Source: Patella vulgata (lineage: Eukaryota; Mollusca; Gastropoda; Patellidae). Taken from it: DNA of 64,000 nt. This document shows positions 50,708 through 63,249 of this stretch, piece by piece; position 1 is the first letter of the stretch, and the number at the start of each line of letters is the position of its first letter. The position numbers and the translations under genes are program-made. The notes under the pieces were generated by a model. It was not told where the DNA came from and made no database searches. It saw nothing but the letters and a program-made list of their open reading frames with translations. Where the stretch lies: positions 13,995,390-14,059,389 of the forward strand of contig NC_065882.2 of NCBI RefSeq assembly GCF_932274485.2. Direction: 5' to 3'.

Positions 50708-51020
50708 TAGAAAATGAAATGGGGTTTAACGTCCTACCGTTCTGCTCCGAACTGGGCTAATGAAGACGGGCATACGTCATACAGTGTGCTATGAGGGAAA
50801 TTTTGCCTGGACAGCGACACTACAGCCTACTCTTACATCGATTTCCAACTGTCAAGGGATCTTTTACGTGCACGCCAATGTGTACCCGGGACCTCAGTTT
50901 TTCATCCCATCCGAACAACTAGACAGCTGTTCTTCTCAGGCCCTCTGTCCTGCATCGCTGACAAGGGGGAACCACGCCGGAAAATCTGGATGAACTTTCT
51001 CGGCCAATGCAGGGATCGAA
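50708..51020 (-). repeat. SINE-A copy
   Basis: Antisense, close to consensus: GAAATGGGGTTTAACGTCCT to GGCCAATGCAGGGATCGAA, cut before the A box. Confidence 0.92.
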
Positions 51021-52775
51021 GAACTACAGTCAAGTGAAAATATTGATTTTGATCAAATCTGAGATTTTCACAAAAATGAGTCTATAAATATGCTATCTAT
51101 CAACCCAAAAGATTAAAATAGCAATAAAACATCTTAAAACACCTTTATTTGGACGTTTTGTAAGAGCACCGTATTCTTAAATCTTTCTTTTTTCGTAAAA
51201 TTCTCAGCGAAATTAATTATTTTTCTATGCACGCAGCGGGACAACCAGCCAATCTCCTTACGTAATACTTGGCATCATTGTGAAGCCGTGAATTTTAGTT
51301 TATAAATATGGTCAAAGTATTACCGATAATCCCAATTTTAACGAATACAAACAAGCTTTAAAGCAAATACAATACGTAAAAATTCTCGGCCCAGACACCC
51401 CATGCGATGCATTGTGGTATCGTGGCTGCGTTCATCATTCTATCAAGGGTTCAGATTCGGATTCCATTATGGTACTAAAAAATAACTGTATAACTGTGGT
51501 GGCTTCTTGACAATCAAGAAACTAAACTTGATTACCCAATCAACAAACTTAATCTCATGAGCACTAATACAAAAGGTGTTAATTAATTGGCGAAATTAAC
51601 AGAAGTTATTCCCATAAAAGTTATAATATACAAAACCTATATTACTAATGTATGGACTATTTTCTTTTGTCCTAAATTATAAAACCAAGAGAAATATTAA
51701 TCGAATAAAAAATAACAAATATACCAACATCATTAACTTGCTTTTTCTCAAAACTACCTTTCTGACTTTGGCAATTTCAAACAGATATAGCTCAGTCAAT
51801 TTTTGCCCGATTCATACCAACCATACATCATTTTAAAGGTATTGAGGACGTGCACTTTACTGGTGCCTGACTGTAACTCGCAAGCTATTAGAGTCCTTAT
51901 GTAAGCAGGGGTTCCTAAAATAGTACAGGAACACAGTTAACTGATATGAATTATTTAATATCCAGAATAGAAGTGATATCGTATTCTGGATGACTGGGGT
52001 ATATATACTAGTTTTGGTTACCATGTATATAAGCTAATTAATCGTATAGAATAAGGTAAAGATAACCCAGTCAATACTTCATTGCTAACTGATATCCTAA
52101 GTTAATTGCTAATCCTTTGGAGTCTGGTCTGATCATGAAATGTAAAATCAGTCACTATATAACAGTATTAAGACTGGGAATATCTCAATTTTTATAATTT
52201 CATTGCGACTCAATTTGCCAGCACGGGTCACAAATATTTTAATTTAAGTTTTCATGTAGTATTATCATGGAGGTAATTTGAACAAATGTTTTAGCGTGGA
52301 GGTAATTATAAGAAAGTTTAACAAAATTTGTTTTTCAAAAGTGTAATTCACGAATGTTTGCCCCAGAGTTGTGGAGTCTGATCCAGTAATATTAAATAAT
52401 ATCTTGACTCGCGTTACCGAATAAATACGACAATATTATGGAATATATTATTATTATATTACATCAATAAATAATGGGACTTGAACATTGTTAATACAGA
52501 ATCAAATATCGTGATTATTTATTTGGGTAGAAGAAAGGGGAGACCCTCGTGTGTACAATCATAATATGCTTTTATTTCCTTTATTTACAGAGTGAATAAT
52601 TCAATTTGTCTGTCAGCCATGTTTGTAACATCTGGACTATGTACAGACGATAAAATTTACGGTTTCTTTTTTATTAAAGGAAAGGGACAGCTTCTAAATC
52701 TTGAAAACACATTCGGTGACAGGCACCTATCACAAACAGTGTCAATCACAAATTTAGGGTTTGTCAGAAAAAACT
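51020..52775. other. Unassigned AT-rich DNA
   Basis: No gene or repeat family recognised in 1.75 kb. It could hold regulatory DNA or an upstream exon of the ADAMTSL gene, but nothing in it shows this. Confidence 0.35.
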
Positions 52776-52777
52776 GT

Positions 52778-52935
52778 AAAGAGATAGAGAAATTGGGTTA
52801 AACGTCCACTCGACACAAAGTAATCATTTTGGGACTAACATATGGTTCAATTTTATTTCAATAATTCGCTTGCGCGTAGGGATCTTTAGCAGTGGAAGGA
52901 AACCAGAGGACCCGGCGTAAAACCCACGAGGTTTA
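52778..52935 (-). repeat. SINE-B, 5'-truncated
   Basis: Antisense; ends at CCCACGAGGTT, within two bases of the truncation seen in the copies at 28532 and 28933. Confidence 0.88.
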
Positions 52936-53411
52936 AATCTGACAGATTAATTTTGATGAATGTCCAATTTACAATTGGTCTGTTCTCCCCAATTGTCCTG
53001 CAAATGGCCAACGCTATATGTTACAAATTATCTGTAGTCATCACAATGTGAATGATAACTATAAAAATACTGCACTGTATGACATGTTCCACTACAAGCA
53101 AACCAATTTATTGTAGAGTCTATATCTGTATTTATTGTAACATTAGTAAAAGATTTGATATTTTTACATGTGGTTTAGTTTAATAAACAGACTTGGATCT
53201 CTCCCTCCTCCCTGTACAGCCATTTCCTGACTAATTCTAGTCTTGTTCCATAACCATCAGTCGTAAATTTAGCTGGCACATGCGATACAGTTTAACTGTT
53301 TAACACTATAACTTGATACAATTGAAGAATTTTATATTAACGTACATCGGCTAACTTGAGACTAAACTATACAAATTTTCATTAGGACAAATTTTTAGTT
53401 CTTCAGGATCT

Positions 53412-53672
53412 GGGGGGGTTGGATGGCTGAATGGTTAGTGTGCGCGTGCTGTATCATAAAGTCTGTCATTGAGTCGACTGGTGTGGTTTCGAATCCCCGG
53501 TTGTACGTGACAAGGAGTAGGGTCACCTGTCCAACCTCGTGGGTTTTCTCCGGGTCCTCCGGTTTCCTCCCACTGCTAAAGACCCTTACGCGCAAGCGAA
53601 TTATTGAAATAAAATTAAACCATATGTTAGTCCCGAAATGACCTAGTTTGTGTCGAGTGGACGTTAAACCTC

Positions 53673-53704
<32 letters not shown>
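53412..53704 (+). repeat. SINE-B, full length with target duplication
   Basis: Head GGATGGCTGAATGGTTAGTG, B box TTTCGAATCCCC, (TC)n tail. CTTCAGGATCT on both sides (53401-53411, 53705-53715). Best SINE-B reference. Confidence 0.95.
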
Positions 53705-53708
<4 letters not shown>

Positions 53709-53809
53709 AGGATCTTGCATGATGAATAACTTTGAGAATGATATTACAGGCAAAATTTAAAATCGCTGAATTTTTCCCATGCAGTGGCGTCTGCTCTGAC
53801 TTCAGGTGG

Positions 53810-54092
53810 GTTAGGTGGGTTGGGTGGCAGAATGGTTAACGTGTGCGTGTTGTTTCATAAGGTTTGTCCTTGAGTCAATGGGCATGGTTTCGATTCCTTG
53901 CTTGTACATAACAAGTTGTAGGGTCGCCTGTCCAACCTCATGGGTTTTCTCCAAGTCCTCCAGTTTCCTCAAATTGCTAAAGACCCCTACATGCAAGTGA
54001 ATTATTGAAATAAAATTGAACCATATGTTAGTCCCAATATGACCTAGTTTGTGTCGAGTGGACGTTAAACCCCATTTCTCTCTCTCTGCTCT
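53810..54092 (+). repeat. SINE-B, full length
   Basis: GGTGGCAGAATGGTTAACGT head to GTCGAGTGGACGTTAAACCC and a (TC)n tail. Confidence 0.92.
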
Positions 54093-54195
54093 TATTTCCA
54101 TTTACAGCTGTGAATGTATCTTCTATATGTACATATTTGTACATGTACCCTCAGTTTACATTCATATTTTTAAAATTGTTATTTCCATTTACAAC

Positions 54196-54330
54196 TGAAA
54201 TGAAATGAAATGAAATGGAGTTTAACGTCCTACTGTTCTGCTCCTAACCTGGGCTAATGAAGACGGGCATACGCTATTTATATTTCATTAGCCCAATCGG
54301 TGCAGAACGTAGGACATTGAATCCCACATG
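54196..54330. repeat. SINE-A 3' end in fold-back form
   Basis: Antisense GAAATGGAGTTTAACGTCCT ... GAAGACGGGCATACGCT, followed at once by sense TTTCATTAGCCCAATCGGTG ... GTAGGACATTGAATCCC. Confidence 0.82.
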
Positions 54331-54359
54331 TACATTTTACAAATTACAGAAATAACTCC

Positions 54360-54750
54360 AGTTGAGGGATTATTAACCCCACATCTAGTGTGCATGCACT
54401 ATATCTCATTGTTTAGTAAGTTCAGAATTTAGGATTATTTCTCATCAGTTGAAATCAATCCTTCCATCATGTGTGCATGCACTATATATAATTATTTACA
54501 AAACTCCAGAATTTAAGATTATTTCTCATTAGTTGATAAAGGGCTGCTGACTGAAGCCAATCCTTCCATCTAGTGTACATGCACTATATCTAATTGTTTA
54601 CGTAAGTCCAGAAATTAAGATTAAGATTATTTCTCATCAGTTGATAAACGACTGCCACCTGAAATGAATCCTCCCATCTTGCGTGTATGCACTATATCTA
54701 ATTGTTTATGTAAGTCCAGAATTTAGGATTATTAGTCATCAGTTGATATA
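54360..54750. repeat. About 105-bp tandem repeat, four units
   Basis: Repeats of TGCATGCACTATATCTAATT, CCAGAATTTAGGATTATTTC and TCATCAGTTGATA, one unit shortened. Confidence 0.85.
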
Positions 54751-55435
54751 GAGCATATTCTTGAAGCAATGGCCCGAGGAATCCCTCTCTGGCCATTGCT
54801 GGATTGTCTCCTGATACTTGAGCTTTTGAGGGAGTGCGTCTATATCTTCCTATTCAATCAATTAAATCTGAAGGGAATCCTGGAATAAATACTTTTAGAT
54901 AGTTTACTTTACACAGTCTGTCAGAGTGTTGCTAGGGGATTTTATTTTTAAGGTCATATGACATTGTTCTGTAGTGATTTATATCAGAGTTTTATTTTAT
55001 CGTCTAATAAATATTTGTTTTACTGACTTCCGCCACCCACAAGGTCAAAAAATTTCTCTTATATTTTCCTGATTAAATCTTTTATAATCGGATGCACACC
55101 CAGTAAACATGTCGCTGCACCCATGTCAACAATAAAAATTAGCAATGAATTTATCTCTGTACAATTTATTAATGTTTAGGCACCTCTGCTTGATAGTCAA
55201 ATTGTTAGGTCACATGTCTTTTGACTAGAATGAAATAACTATTAAAAAGCATGTGCACAACGTCATCTGAGTGGTGTGATCACAATGGCATTTATTAAAT
55301 TAATATAATGGTATTAAGATAGCTTGCCAGGCACCAAAACATAGGCCCACAGCAGCTAAATCGTCTGAGCGGTCGACAAGCGTTGTCACATATTTATCCT
55401 TTTGTAGGTAATTAGGGGCATTTAATAGACAATTT
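54750..55435. other. Unassigned
   Basis: No gene or repeat recognised. Confidence 0.35.
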
Positions 55436-55439
55436 CATA

Positions 55440-56270
55440 CAGATAACATTATAATTTTCGTTGTTTGAGGGTTCACAAAGTTCTAAAAACTAAAACAAGG
55501 GCCGTAACTCTGGAAGTAATCTACAGCAATTGTTGAAATTCAACAGGCTTTTTCGTTTTACTAATTCAAATAATGCAGCATATAAATTTCATACACATCA
55601 GATGATAACTTTTGTCATTCGAATGTTCAAAAGGTTCAACAAAGTAAAACAAGGGCCTTAACTCTAGAAGTAATTGACAGAAATTGCTGACATTCAATAG
55701 TCTTCTTCATTTCACTAATTTAAATGATACATATGAATTTCATACAGATTGGGTGATAACTTTTGTCGTTCAAGCGTTCAGAAGATTCAACAAAGTGAAA
55801 CAAGGGCCATAACTCTAGATGTAATTAACGGAAATTTGCTGAAACTCAATAGGCTTGTTCGTTTTACTAATTTAAACGATACATATAAATTTCATACAGA
55901 TTGGATAATAACTTTTGTCGTTAGAGCATTCACAAGGTACAACAAAGTGAATTAAGGGCCATAACTCTAGATGTAATTAACGGAAATTGCTGAAATTCAA
56001 TAGGCTTTTTTGTTTTACTAATTTAAATGATGCATATAAATTTCATACAGATCGGTTGATAACTTTTGTCGTTAGAGTGTTCACAAGGTGCAACAAAGTG
56101 AAACAAGGGCCATAACTCCAGAAGAAATTAACGAAAGTTATTGAAATTAAATAGGCTTCTTCATCTCACTAACGCAAACAAAATATATCAATTTCAAAAC
56201 AATCAGATGATAAATGTAGTCTGTAGAGTGTTCACAAGAAATTGTGGACGACGGATGGGGGCGACGGCAA
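55440..56270. repeat. 152-bp tandem repeat, about five units
   Basis: CAAGGGCCATAACTCTAG recurs at about 55504, 55658, 55809, 55961 and 56112, with TAAATTTCATACAGATTGG-type blocks between. Ends at GTGGACGACGGATGGGGGCG, a common end motif of this sort of animal repeat. Confidence 0.88.
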
Positions 56271-56389
56271 TATACGACCACTCTATGTGGGCATATAAAA
56301 ATCATAGATAATTTACAAATATAAAAATGAAATAAAATGGAATTGGGTTTAATTAACACCCTACTTTTCTGCTACAACATGGGCATACG

Positions 56390-56605
56390 GTTAGATCTAT
56401 TTGATAAGGCCAACTTCAAGTTTGGTCAAAGGTCACAAGATGTAAACAGGGCTATTGCTAATCCCAACCATAACCCTAACTCTGCACCTAGCCCTAATGT
56501 TAATCCTAACCCTAACCTACAATGTCGCCAACAATCACGTCCCTATCCTTATTTACATCTCAGTGACCTTGTCAAAAATTGAGCTGGTCTTAACAAATAG
56601 AATTA
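56390..56605. mobile_element. Hairpin MITE with telomere-like core, copy 3
   Basis: GGTTAGATCTATTTGATAAG ... AGGTCACAAGATG, then AACCATAACCCTAACTC and CCTAACCCTAACC words, then AGTGACCTTGTCAAAAATTG. Same plan as 22882-23044 but diverged. A SINE-A tail fragment precedes it (56327-56389). Confidence 0.7.
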
Positions 56606-57125
56606 GCATTGGGCTAACTAGTAACTGACATTTTGAACTTTGTTCAGGAAAGGTATTATATAAATATCAATAAAAACATAAAAAAAATCCCAATATGGTG
56701 TTGTGTCCCAAAAGGTGGACAGACAGACAGACAAACCTACTTTTATAGACCACCATTAGTGCCAAGGATTGAAACTTCACCAATTGTTTCAATTACATAA
56801 ATCATGATCTAAAGTGCACACATTAGCTAAATAAATTTAAGCCGAGCTCACAACCTGCCGTAAGTGTTTTGATATGCACGGGTCGTAGGGTTTGGTTACT
56901 TGGTAGCTCGCAGACCAGCCGCAAGGAACCATGTGAAAATTTAGTATGTGCAGGACCTAAAGTTTATACGGTCAGTCTGCGATCTTCTACAGTGCCGAAC
57001 ACACCCAAGCAAGACGTAAGTCTCACGCACAGGATGACTAAAATTTCCCCCATAGTAGTAAGGCCAGTCAGCCATCTTCTAAGGTGCCAAACACACGCAA
57101 GCAACGCGTAAGTCTCATGCACAGG

Positions 57126-57518
57126 GGGGATCACATGGCTAAGTGGCTAAGACGCTGGCTCGCTAGCTTGGAGGTCGGGTGTTCGATCCCTGCATTGGCC
57201 TAGAAAGTTCATCCAGATTTTCCAGTTTGGTTTCCCCTTGTCAGTGATGCAGGACGGAGGGCCTGACAAGGACAGCTTTCTAGTCGTTCGGATGGAACGA
57301 AAAACCAAGGTCCCATGTACACATTGGCGTGCACGTAAAAGATTCCTTGGCAGTTGGAATTCGATATAAGAGTAGGCCGTAGTGCCGCTGCCCGGGCAAA
57401 ATTTCCCTCATAGCACACTCTATGGCGGATACCCGTCTTCATTAACCCAGTTAAGGAGCAGAACAGTAGGACGTTCAACCCCATTTCATTTCATTTCATT
57501 TCATTTCATTTCATTTCT
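57126..57518 (+). repeat. SINE-A, full length
   Basis: Head ATGGCTAAGTGGCTAAGACG, B box GTGTTCGATCCC, 3' end AGGACGTTCAACCCC and seven ATTTC units. Confidence 0.95.
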
Positions 57519-57825
57519 CAAGCACGAGATTACTAAAATTGCCACCGTAGATCGCCCATAGTAGCGAGCACAGCGCGTTGTGAGCTAAGCTTTAAATATA
57601 GGACCACACATACCATACTATCTCGTATCATCTGATGATATATGATGTCTTTCTTTATAACAATAAAATTATATCCGGTTACACACTATATTACAAAATA
57701 TACCTGATATAAAAAACCCTGACACAATACTAATTACAGTTTTTATTAGGCTATACATTCCAGTTATCTGATGTTTATCAGTAATTGGAATGAATGAGAG
57801 AAAATTTAGTTTTTACAGCGAATTA

Positions 57826-58120
57826 CAACTATCAAGTTTTTTATATACATGCCAAGATGTACATGGGACCTGCATTTTTTGTCCCACTAACATGCATAAA
57901 TAGATGCTGTTCCTGTCTACGCCATGTTTTCAGTCGTTTAACAAGACTTTGTGCCACAGCACACGAATTGATGTCAAATAAAATGGGGTTTAACTTCCTA
58001 CATTTCTGCACTGACTGGGCTAATGAAGACAGGTATATGCCATATTGTGCTATAAGGGAAATTTAGCTCAGACAACGGCGCGCAGACTGTTTAATGCGCA
58101 TGCCATAGTTTTACATACGT
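57826..58120 (-). repeat. SINE-A, old and broken
   Basis: CATGCCAAGATGTACATGGG near 57848 and AAAATGGGGTTTAACTTCCT near 57980, both antisense, out of the usual order; either two fragments or a rearranged copy. Confidence 0.65.
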
Positions 58121-58393
58121 AAACTGTTAAAACAAAAAATGGTGTTATCGTGGAAAAAAAAAAAAAAATTGTGTCAGGCATCTTAGTCTTGACAGAAAAA
58201 AACTGGCCCCCGGCAAAGTGGAGCCAGTCAGAGCAATGACTGCCAAGTATGTTTTAATAAATCTATGCAAGCCAGAACAATTTGTCATCATTGATCCCCC
58301 TTTAATTATCATGCTAATTTAGGAATTCTCAGTTTATTTCATTATGATGTCACTTCCTGTAAACAAACACTATTTTTAAGCCAAGCAATTTAA

Positions 58394-58700
58394 AGATACA
58401 TTATACTAGATAATGTAAAGGGAATTTGCTGAAAATTTCAGCCAAATTGATCCACTCCGATTGAATTTTCGGCCTAGCCTCAATCATCATTACTAAAGTC
58501 GGTACCATAAAAAAAACATAGTCTTGATTATCCATTTCATGATTAAATTATGAATGGAAGTCAAACAGTAAATCGAAACCTAATCCAATAAACATCGCAG
58601 GCTAGTGATGACATCAAGAATTAATTATGGTCTGCATAAGTTAATCAATAATTTAGATAACATTTCAGGCCTAAAGAAAGACCTGCAATAGGCAGATTTA
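58394..58700 (-). mobile_element. TTAA MITE, copy 6, truncated
   Basis: Left end TTAA/AGATACATTATACTAG present; the right end stops at AATAGGCAGATTTA. Confidence 0.8.
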
Positions 58701-59262
58701 TTGGAGTTTTCAAACATTATATTTGAGAAATGTGGAGTTTTTTTAAGATTTAAAAAGTTTCAGATGACCATGATATAGTATGCTTAAATGAAAAGATGAT
58801 AAGACTTAATAATCAAGAAAAACATTAATGGAAGGATAAATAAATGATATAAATAAGTAAAGATCATCTTTGTAATACGATTTTCAATAAAATTCCTGAA
58901 AATAAGATTCTGATCAGCTTTACCTTGTAAAAGATCATCAACATAGTTTCTTCATCTTTATAGCATGCTAGTTTGTTGTAAATGTCATAAAAATTACGAT
59001 CAAATATCGTTAATTAAACAATGCATGTTTTAAAAGATCATCTCTGTTATAATCTTTGGATTTGGACCAAGTTTGCAATTGTGGCGTAAATAACAAATGA
59101 TTGTTTATGATTTGTTATTTGTTATAGAGGTATGTCATTAATTGGCTTGATGTCATTCCAGAATGTTTTTTGGGGTATTACACTGTATATGGAAATTCCA
59201 GGGATTATAAATAAAGGGGAGTGGAAGCTTTTAGTGGTTCTTTCCCACTACAATAGACATCG
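58700..59262. other. Unassigned AT-rich DNA
   Basis: Nothing recognised. Confidence 0.35.
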
Positions 59263-59263
59263 C

Positions 59264-59425
59264 TACAGAGAGAGAAAAGGGGTTTAACATCCACTCGGCA
59301 CAGGCTAGGTCACTTTAGGACTAACATATGGTACAATTTTATTTCAATAATTCTCTTACATGTAGGTGTCTGTAACAGTGGAAGGAAACCAGAGAAAATT
59401 CATTGTCTCAATGACAGACTTTATG
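59264..59425 (-). repeat. SINE-B copy, shortened
   Basis: Antisense: GAGAGAAAAGGGGTTTAACA to GTGGAAGGAAACCAGAG, then a head scrap TCTCAATGACAGACTTTATG. Confidence 0.8.
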
Positions 59426-59429
59426 ATTC

Positions 59430-60330
59430 TAAGGTACACAAAATAGACAATATGAAGTAAGTTTGGAACTAACATATAGTAGTTCTTTATTTCATTAATA
59501 TGCAGAGGTTTTGAGGCATAACAAGAGAAAACCCCACTTACTGCCACTTGCCATTTTACAATATGGGCAATCACATTATCATTCAAACTGGTGCTCCATT
59601 CATTCCACCATATTGTAGCCTCAATTATCAAATTTGGACCACAGAGGATCCAAGAGACTATTTCACTGAGCGGAAAGTATTTGAATCAAAAGTGAACATT
59701 CTGAAACCTTTTGACCATTAAAATCCTTTTAACCTTAACTCAATGCGTAATGGCACTGTATGACTCCCAAGCTATTGCGGAGGTCATTGAACACACCAAG
59801 GACTCCCAGATGAATGAAATAGTTTCTACTCCCTTTGTTACATTGCCCTGCATTGATATTCTTCCACTGGTCTCTGTGTGTTTTTCAACACATTGTATGT
59901 ATTATTTGTTAAGTGGGAATGCTATGATAATTGGTTTGCTGATATTTATATTGTAAAAGATTGGCACACACTACAATAATCGCATCAAGATGATCTTTGA
60001 ATTTCTATTTTAATACTGCAACTAAGAATAATCGTAATAATGGATCAGTTGAGAATACCCAGTGAGGATTTTCTAGATGGGGTTGGAGGGGTCAGGCCTC
60101 CCCAAGATAATAATGTTCAAAAATTATCAGTGAAATAGGAGATCAGGATAAGGAATACAAATAATTGGGGGTTAGGGAGGGGAGAAAGAGTGTTAGGGTG
60201 TTTTACGTCGGTTAGGTTGTTCTCACATAGAGCTGGTTATCCCTGTTTGCCAATAGGGTTTTATGAGATAGAGAGTGTGAGAGAGCGAGAGCGAGCGAGA
60301 AAGAGGGAGAGAGAGAGAGGGAGAGAGAGA
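59430..60330. other. Unassigned, with a purine-rich tract
   Basis: No gene recognised. 60268-60333 is a GA-rich tract that leads into SINE-B sequence. Confidence 0.35.
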
Positions 60331-60334
60331 GAGG

Positions 60335-60536
60335 GGTCATTTTGGGACAAATAGATGGTTCCAGTTTTCTTTCAATAAATCCGTTGCAAGTAGGATTATT
60401 TATCAGTGGGAGGAAACCGGAGGACCAGAGAAAACCCAGCCCTATTTCTCGTCACGTACAAGCATGGAGCTGAAACCACGCCACTTGACTCCATGCCAGA
60501 CCTTGTGATCCTAGGGGATAAACTTGCTAATATGGT

Positions 60537-60540
<4 letters not shown>
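60335..60540 (-). repeat. SINE-B copy, diverged
   Basis: Antisense: GGGTCATTTTGGGACAAATA, AGTGGGAGGAAACCGGAGGA, head scrap CTGAAACCACGCCACTTGAC. Confidence 0.85.
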
Positions 60541-60543
<3 letters not shown>

Positions 60544-60567
<24 letters not shown>

Positions 60568-60650
60568 TTAACCACTCCATACAAACTAACATATTTTTGG
60601 ACAAGAAGATAGTTCCATTTTTCATCCAATAATTCGCTTGCAATTCTCTA
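60544..60650 (-). repeat. SINE-B 3' fragment
   Basis: (GA)n, then ACCACTCCATACAAACTAAC and CCAATAATTCGCTTGCA. Confidence 0.75.
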
Positions 60651-60988
60651 ATGTCCAAGTAAAATTCTACTTATTTGAAATAGTACATTATACATGAAAC
60701 CTCACAAAACACAATTACCAAATATTAATTTCAAAACGGCCAAAACATTAAACCTCATCTGATTCCATGTTATTGTCTGTTACTTTATTCCATTATATTG
60801 AAAGGTTAGACTATAATAGCTAATAAATATCAATTGATGTCAGTCTATGTTTTACATTGGAACCATAATAGCTGATAAATATCAAATCCTTTTAACTTAA
60901 TGTTTTACATTAGCAGGTTTGATACATTCAACATGGCGGCAACAACAACAAATATAAACAACATTTATATTTTTAAAGAGACATTCGG

Positions 60989-61344
60989 CAATTTGATTAA
61001 AACACAGATCCTATTCTTTTCCTTTTTTATAGCTCAAAATTTTGTTTTAGTTGTCTTTACTACACTAAGATCAAGAAGAGTTGCTATATTACCGGCAGTG
61101 AAGGATAAGCCAATGAAACAGTCTGTTACAACGACTTCTTGGCGTGCCATGCACGGAACTGTGGGTAAACCACTAGAAACGCCAACGCTCATTGATTAAT
61201 CAATGTCTGACGTCATAGGTCAAAAGCCGCTCGTACGACCCCTGACACGACCTTCAAGTACAACTTGTCAGATCGTCATGCAGTGTAGGCCATCGAAAGT
61301 ATAAAAAAATGAAACAAAATATAGATCTGTATTTTAATCAGATT
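60989..61344. mobile_element. MITE-2, complete, with 11-bp target duplication
   Basis: 356 bp. Ends CAATTTGATTAAAACACAGA and the inverse of AATCTGATTAAAATACAGAT. GAGACATTCGG precedes (60978-60988) and follows (61345-61355). The duplication length suits Mutator-like elements (9-11 bp). No coding capacity. Confidence 0.85.
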
Positions 61345-61355
61345 GAGACATTCGG

Positions 61356-62065
61356 TTCCTTTTAAGCATTAGATTCCACGTTTTTATTTGTTCATTACAA
61401 AATGGCACCCGAAACAATATGGGTACATGACTTGTGTACTGATTATAAAATGTTAATTGTGTCTTAAATATTGGAAATTAGGATCTTATAGTTTCATGAC
61501 GAGATAACAACATCAATATTGATTGAAATTGATCAATATTGAATTCTAATTTGTGCTTTTAATTTAGAATATTATGGGAAATATTGAGTTAGAGACTTAG
61601 CTCCTTTAAAGTAACATTTCCCTTTAAATCACCTAAGTTACAAAAAATATGTTGTCATGCATTTTTTTATATTTATAACATGTGTAGTAGAATAAACTGG
61701 TTATTATCAACGCATATTAGTAGCACATTGCGTGTGTGTGTGAAATAGCTTTATTTAATGTCTGCTTAAACTGATGTGATATTGTCGAGAATTAGTTGCA
61801 CATAAAAACGGTAATTCTTATACAAATGGCATTAAAAGAATTATAACACTTATATGTTTTACTCGACTGATGACTTTGCCTGGTATTTACACACTCGGTA
61901 CAACAAAGTATGGGAGGACGATAACAACACAATTTAACATAGTTGAACTCTTTCTATAAGACAAAATATTACTTCAAAACTCTATCTATAGTCTATCTAT
62001 TCAATTGGCTAAATAAATGATTTGTAGGCATGGAGAAGCGCATTTTTCAACAGTCAGTCATACAA
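61356..62065. other. Unassigned AT-rich DNA
   Basis: Nothing recognised. Confidence 0.35.
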
Positions 62066-62067
62066 AA

Positions 62068-62125
62068 TAAAATGAAATGGGGTTTAACGTCCTACTGTTC
62101 TGCTTGGGCAAATGAAGACAAGATC
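62068..62125 (-). repeat. SINE-A 3' fragment
   Basis: AAAATGAAATGGGGTTTAAC and CCTACTGTTCTGCTTGGGCA. Confidence 0.8.
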
Positions 62126-62399
62126 AGTCGTACAGGTTTGTTATGTTTTAATTAAACACACAGCTACCCATAGAGATGGAGGGTTCAGTTTCATGTATAA
62201 TCTTTAGTACTGACTCTTAACTGATCAACACAATCTCGTTTATAGCTGATTGATTGGAATACATTAACCACTGTTAATAATTCTCATTATAAAGGATTTC
62301 CAATACTCATAATTTTTATTTGGTATTATTTCTTTCAGAAGTTAGTTCAGCTGACATTAGGAATGTTATATACTTATTATTGGCACCTTCATTATATTA

Positions 62400-62565
62400 T
62401 GGATCCGCCATGGCTCGGAGGTCCCACTGTTGGCACAGAAAGTTTCTCTGAATTTCCCATTTTCAGAGGTTCCAGACAGAAGGCCTAGCAAGCAAAAGCA
62501 TCTAGTTATTCGGATGGGACAAAAAAACAAGATCCTGTTAACATACAGGTTTAAACATAAAAGAA
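62400..62565 (+). repeat. SINE-A-like, old
   Basis: CGCCATGGCTCGGAGGTCCC, GCACAGAAAGTTTCTCTGA, then TAGTTATTCGGATGGGACAA. Confidence 0.65.
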
Positions 62566-62569
62566 GCTA

Positions 62570-63035
62570 GGCATGTCTCTCATTTTCCATAATTTAAACA
62601 TTTTTAGGAACTAGGGCAAAAAGGGTTGTGATGGTAATCCCAAATGCATCCCTTTCCCCTCCCACCACCAAATATTCAGGATCCGCACATCACTTTCTCA
62701 CGTTGAGTGAAGATTAAACATATTATATAAACTGTACTATGTATTGACATTTAAAGGAATTCAAATTATGCAAGTAGTAAAATGTGTATTCAGTATAACA
62801 AGCAAGCACCTGCTCTCTCTCTATATATATATATATATATATGTGTGTATATAAAGATTAAAGGATTTATTTATAAAAAACACATTTTATAATTTATACA
62901 GGTGTTGATTAAATACCTTATCTAAAATAACAAATTTCTAAACCAGCCAGATGATATAAAGGGAGTGGAAGCTCATTAATAACCATTTCTAATTCAAAAG
63001 ATAGCCATGTACAGTGGCTTGGGGGCAGGGGAGCC
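62570..63035. other. Unassigned
   Basis: Contains a (TC)n/(TA)n microsatellite at 62813-62842; otherwise nothing recognised. Confidence 0.4.
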
Positions 63036-63047
63036 ATAAGGACAAAC

Positions 63048-63180
63048 TGATTAAAATATAGATCTATAATTATTTCGTTTCGTTTTTTATACTTTCGATG
63101 TCTTCTAGTGGAAGGTTGTGTCAGGGATCATACATGCGGCTTTTGACCCTATGACATCAGACATTTGATTAACCAATCAG
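63048..63180 (-). mobile_element. MITE-2 fragment
   Basis: ACTGATTAAAATATAGATCT, CGTTTCGTTTTTTATACTTT, and GCGGCTTTTGACC match the reverse of 61190-61344; the other end is missing. Confidence 0.75.
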
Positions 63181-63249
63181 CGTTGATGTTTGTAGTTGAT
63201 GTTTGTAGTTGATGTTTGTAACTGATGGACTAGGATTCTGTGAATTTCA

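Noticed and set aside
51020-52775. Upstream ADAMTSL exons coding a TSP1 or Cys-rich domain
   Set aside because: No cysteine-rich frame with splice borders could be found on the minus strand here.
60900-61199. 99-codon plus-strand frame
   Set aside because: Most of it lies in MITE-2; no family features.
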